From Gonium pectorale (Eukaryota; Chlorophyta; Chlorophyceae; Chlamydomonadales; Volvocaceae): 10,882 nucleotides of DNA. Where the stretch lies: NCBI GenBank assembly GCA_001584585.1, contig LSYV01000121.1, positions 116,948 to 127,829 on the forward strand, read 5' to 3'. The first letter of the stretch is position 1, and each line of letters begins with the position of its first letter. Shown piece after piece: positions 8,303-10,882 of this stretch. The translations under genes were made by a program, and so were the position numbers. The notes under the pieces were generated by a model. That model was not told the DNA's origin and ran no database searches. It worked only from the letters and a program-made list of their open reading frames with translations.

Positions 8303-8922
8303 AGGTGCGCCTGGTTGCCGGGTCCTGGAGAAGGTGCCCCTAACATGACTTCAGGACCTAGCCTCGTTGCATGCGTGCATGCCAACCCGCGGACGTCTTC
8401 TTGTACGAATAATACAGAGGCAAACCCCCTCTATCTGATCCCCCTGACTGCATGTTGCTTGCATGCAACGCACATATACCCAATGCGTTCTACCGTGCCC
8501 GCAAAGGGTATAAGCCCAGCTCTGTCTTACGGCGCTACCCTTTCCATTCTTTGCCCGCCGTGCCCGTGCGCGCTTGGATGGCTAGCCCCCGCCGCGCCCA
8601 CAGCTCACCAACAGCTGCATCCGCAGCGCCCACCACAGCAGCCTGTGCGCCTTCAGCTGAGCCTGCACACAGCAATGCAAGGGCGTGGTGCGTGCGCGTG
8701 GGCGTGGGACGGACTGGGTTCGCCAGGCCTCCGTGAGCGAGCGAGCGAGCTGAGCAAACCCGCACAGACTGGTACCGAGCTGGAGGACAATGACACCTGC
8801 AGGCTTTGGGCACTGCAGTGCGGGTATGCGAGTCAAGCAGACCCGGGCCCCCGAGTCATGTCGTGGGGGCAGATACGGGCAGCGGAACATCGGCCTCACT
8901 AGCTTGGAACGGCTGTGAAGGA
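8303..8922. repeat. 620-bp near-identical direct repeat, copy 2
   Basis: Gap-free match to 6789-7408 with four substitutions (positions 8529, 8531, 8725 and 8727 here). The boundaries are sharp: to the left the copies diverge before AGGTGCGCC, to the right directly after GTGAAGGA. It lies downstream of exon B of the second minus-strand paralogue. Confidence 0.93.
8535..8662 (-). CDS. Candidate terminal exon of minus-strand gene, copy 2
   Basis: Identical to the candidate at 7021-7148: a CAG acceptor, completion of a split Ser codon left by exon B, 41 residues and a TAG. The intron from exon B would be 599 nt. As in copy 1, the case rests on phase and on the absence of substitutions, not on a known domain. 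Confidence 0.33.
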
Positions 8923-8944
8923 GCAGACACCGCCGGGAAAACAG

Positions 8945-9240
8945 CACCAAGCATGCACGGGTTGACGCTTGCCGGGAAACGGAGCTTCTAGCAATCACTA
9001 AATACTAATGGAAACTATATCAGGTGCAACTGCCTGCGTGCCCGGGACGGCACCACCGCCACCCCCAATTTTCGGACCATGCATGCTGCTGGACGATCAG
9101 TAGCAGCACAGGGCATCGCGCTTGGGTTTCACTTACGACACAACTCACTTGTAGCAGGGTCCGCTACCGCCGACGGGTCCGCTGCTGCGGGGACGCGGGG
9201 TGGGCAGACCTGACTCATAAAGCGCTCCTGGTCGAGCATA
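8945..9240. repeat. Diverged right flank of duplication unit, copy 2
   Basis: Counterpart of 7425-7560 but about twice as long. Conserved stretches are at about 8938-8973 and 9166-9210. The roughly 180 bases between them (8985-9160) are AT-richer than their surroundings, have no match in copy 1, and show no gene or repeat ends that I can recognise. Confidence 0.55.
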
Positions 9241-9261
9241 ACCTAGTCGAGCAGCACTCAC

Positions 9262-9541
9262 TGGGCAGCTGGTGCTGCAGCGCTTTAAAGAATATTTCCA
9301 CAACGCGCTTCTGTTGACAAGGTGGCGTCTTCACGCTCTGCAGTCCTCTCAGAATCGTCGCAACGTCCTGGGGTCCAAAATCCATGTGAGGGCTGAGGTG
9401 TGGCACGCACTAGGGCCGTCCCATTTTTACCTGCCACGCTCTGTCCGGAAGACTACGCAGAACAAGTAGGATGTCGACCAGTTTAGGGTCGCACTCATAG
9501 AGCTCTCTCACACGCTCGGAGGCTACTTCAAAGTTGTCCAT
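9262..9541 (-). CDS. Unrecognised helical protein, paralogue copy 2 (exons A and B)
   Basis: Exon A runs from at least 9541 (an in-frame Met) to 9431 and ends at donor GTAAAA. Exon B (9367-9262) follows ACCCCAG and ends at donor GTGAGT. The intron is 63 nt and phase 0; exon B ends in phase 1, as in copy 1. Exon A encodes 37 residues including ELYECDPKLVDILLVLRSLP. Exon B encodes 35 residues, with the start DVATILRGLQ, the shared PPCQQK motif and a helix FFKALQHQLP. The Met at 9541 may be the true start or an internal residue; an AG just upstream (minus strand GCAAG) is a possible acceptor. Identity to copy 1 is low for a tandem pair, especially in exon A, while the downstream block is almost identical. 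No domain is recognised. Confidence 0.62.
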
Positions 9542-9869
9542 CCCTTTTCTTGCAGGAGACGCTCTTAGAGTGGAGACGCCAAAACTTTACAGTTTCTACA
9601 ACTGCGTCGCGTAGTATGAAAGCCTGTGCGGGGTTTCAGTGTATGAGGAGGAGAGGGCATACGAGGGCATAGATAATGAGGGAGGGGCCTGCAGTTCAAC
9701 CAGACCTGCCGTACTATCTGAGTATGGCCATGCACCCGTCATCGTCAGGGAAAATAAGAGAAATGTGCAGAGAAAGAGGGAGCCTGGGACTGCTGCCCTC
9801 ACGCGTTATCAGGAGGCTGCCCAACTCACTCCGCCCTGCGGCACACATACACACGCGCACCTTCCGGCC

Positions 9870-10235
9870 GGTTCCCTGTCCTTCCTCGATATCCTCCTCG
9901 TCCCCACCAACCGTCACGGCGTCAGCCATGTCACTACACGCCTGTACGACAAACGTGACCAGCCCGCCTTTCAGAACGTCCGCCTCTCCCGCTTCGTCCC
10001 CCCTCCATTCCAACGTCAACGAAGCCGCTAAGCGCAACATCTTCACCGGCCAGTTCCATCGCCTCCGCCGTATCATCAGCGACATGGACAACTTCTGCTA
10101 CGAGATCGCACGGGTCATGCTGGCACTCCTGCGCAACGGGTACCAGCGACACCATCTCGAGACTAGCTACCGCTCCCTCCTCCGGGCATTCCCCCACCTC
10201 TTCTATTTCGAGCGGCGCGCGTACAACCTCCGCAC
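9870..10235 (+). pseudogene. Reverse transcriptase C-terminal fragment, Penelope-like or related retroelement
   Basis: From 9882 one frame reads FLDILL followed by a TRLYDKRD motif and a short aromatic/basic stretch. After a run of six C at 9998-10003 the similarity continues in the next frame with HSNV, a K-R-N-I-F stretch, FHRLRRI and LRNGY. The order FLD, Y-x-K-x-x, HSN/HP, F-x-x-L-x-R, NGY is that of the region after the catalytic palm in Penelope-like and related reverse transcriptases. The palm itself, with its catalytic Asp pair, is not found upstream, so the copy is truncated at the 5' end near 9870. The break looks like one extra C. A further open frame at about 10293-10400, with LPFDRTVRYLSQLVVLW, may be more of the element after another frameshift. 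No nuclease domain is seen. It is most likely a dead retroelement fragment. Confidence 0.66.
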
Positions 10236-10882
10236 CCCTCGGCCCCGAGGCCCTGACGGCGAGCGCCAACCCGGGCCGCCCCGCCAGCCACCGACCTGCC
10301 CTTCGACCGGACCGTCCGCTACCTCAGCCAGCTTGTGGTGTTGTGGAGCGCCGCCCACCGCCTCGATCTGCCTGAGCGCCTCCGGCCGCCTCGGATGGCA
10401 GCCCGTGCTTTTGTTTTTTCGGGGGCGCGCGGGAACGCGCGAGGGGAGGGGAGGGAGGAGGGGGGTGTTCTCCGTTTCGCGGGGTCGGGGGGTTCGGTTC
10501 CTTGTGCTGCGGACCTGGCGTGTTCGGGGGACTTCGCGGTTTCGGGAATGCTTGCTTGGGCGGGCCCGGACGGGATTGGGTCTGGGGCGGGCGGGGGGCC
10601 GTGCGGTGCGCGCTGCCTGCGTTTCGCGTTTCGAGCGTGGTGTCACGGCGGTTTATGGTTTTTTGCGGGGCTCCGCCGGGTGCAGCAGAGCGCTGTCTGT
10701 TTGCGCCGCGTGTGCGTCGCGTTGGGAGTAGGGCGTCGCGGCCGGTTTGGGCTCTGCCAGCGCTCGCTCGCTGAGCCCCTGTAACGGTGTAACGGTGTCC
10801 GCTTGCCGGACCCTCCACTTATAGTCAGGTAACTATTCTGATAACACACCGGGGGGGCCGGTCTGCTCGTATACCTCGCCCG
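10236..10882. other. GC-rich region without a supported gene
   Basis: After the retroelement fragment, open frames on both strands are dominated by Gly, Arg, Pro and Ala with no known domain. A plus-strand stretch at 10293-10400 looks protein-like and may belong to the retroelement. A short tandem repeat, TAACGGTG twice, lies at 10782-10797, and the last 80 bases are less GC-rich. I find no exon or promoter signal I can defend. Confidence 0.4.

Noticed and set aside
6789..8922. The 620-bp block as a simple DNA transposon or MITE
   Set aside because: No terminal inverted repeats or target-site duplications are visible, and the flanks beyond both ends are also related between copies, so the block is part of a larger duplication.
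1..10882. tRNA, rRNA, CRISPR arrays or bacterial operons
   Set aside because: No T-loop consensus in a foldable context, no rRNA-like sequence, no regularly spaced repeats, and the confirmed genes contain introns.

Overview
This window looks like nuclear DNA of a GC-rich eukaryote, most likely an alga. The case for a eukaryote is spliced coding sequence with GT-AG introns on both strands and no bacterial-style packed operons. The case for a photosynthetic host is a three-exon gene of the YggT/YlmG/Ycf19/CCB3 family, whose eukaryotic members are plastid proteins. The base composition (very G+C rich in the first 5 kb, with G or C runs of 10-11 bases) would suit a bangiophyte red alga or a green alga, but the sequence does not settle the lineage. 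Most long open frames here are composition artefacts, so I trusted family similarity, paralogue comparison and splice signals over ORF length.

Layout. Positions 1-1121 are extremely GC-rich and probably hold the 5' part of the YggT-family gene, including the missing plastid-targeting N-terminus. Exons of that gene lie at 1122-1211, 1853-1948 and 2634-2738 (+), all joined in phase 0. A perfect hairpin sits directly against the 3' splice site of the first intron. From 2739 to about 6690 I see no convincing gene, only small tandem and inverted repeats and one weak minus-strand exon candidate.

From about 6690 to 9545 there is an old tandem duplication carrying two diverged minus-strand paralogues. 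Each shows two exons of a helical, unrecognised protein (copy 1: 7765-7868 and 7591-7687; copy 2: 9431-9541 and 9262-9367). Splice-site positions and phases match, a 9-nt indel keeps the frame, and both share a Pro-x-Cys-Gln-Gln-Lys motif. Downstream of these diverged exons both copies carry a 620-bp block (6789-7408 and 8303-8922) that differs at only four bases. This points to gene conversion, or to a constant 3' module attached to variable exons. A phase-compatible terminal exon can be drawn inside the block.

From about 9870 to 10235 (+) lies the C-terminal part of a reverse transcriptase resembling Penelope-like and related retroelements. It is truncated at the 5' end and broken by a frameshift in a run of six C. 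The last 600 bases are GC-rich with no gene I can support. The genes do not form an obvious pathway; the duplicated pair with its homogenised block is the most unusual part of the window.
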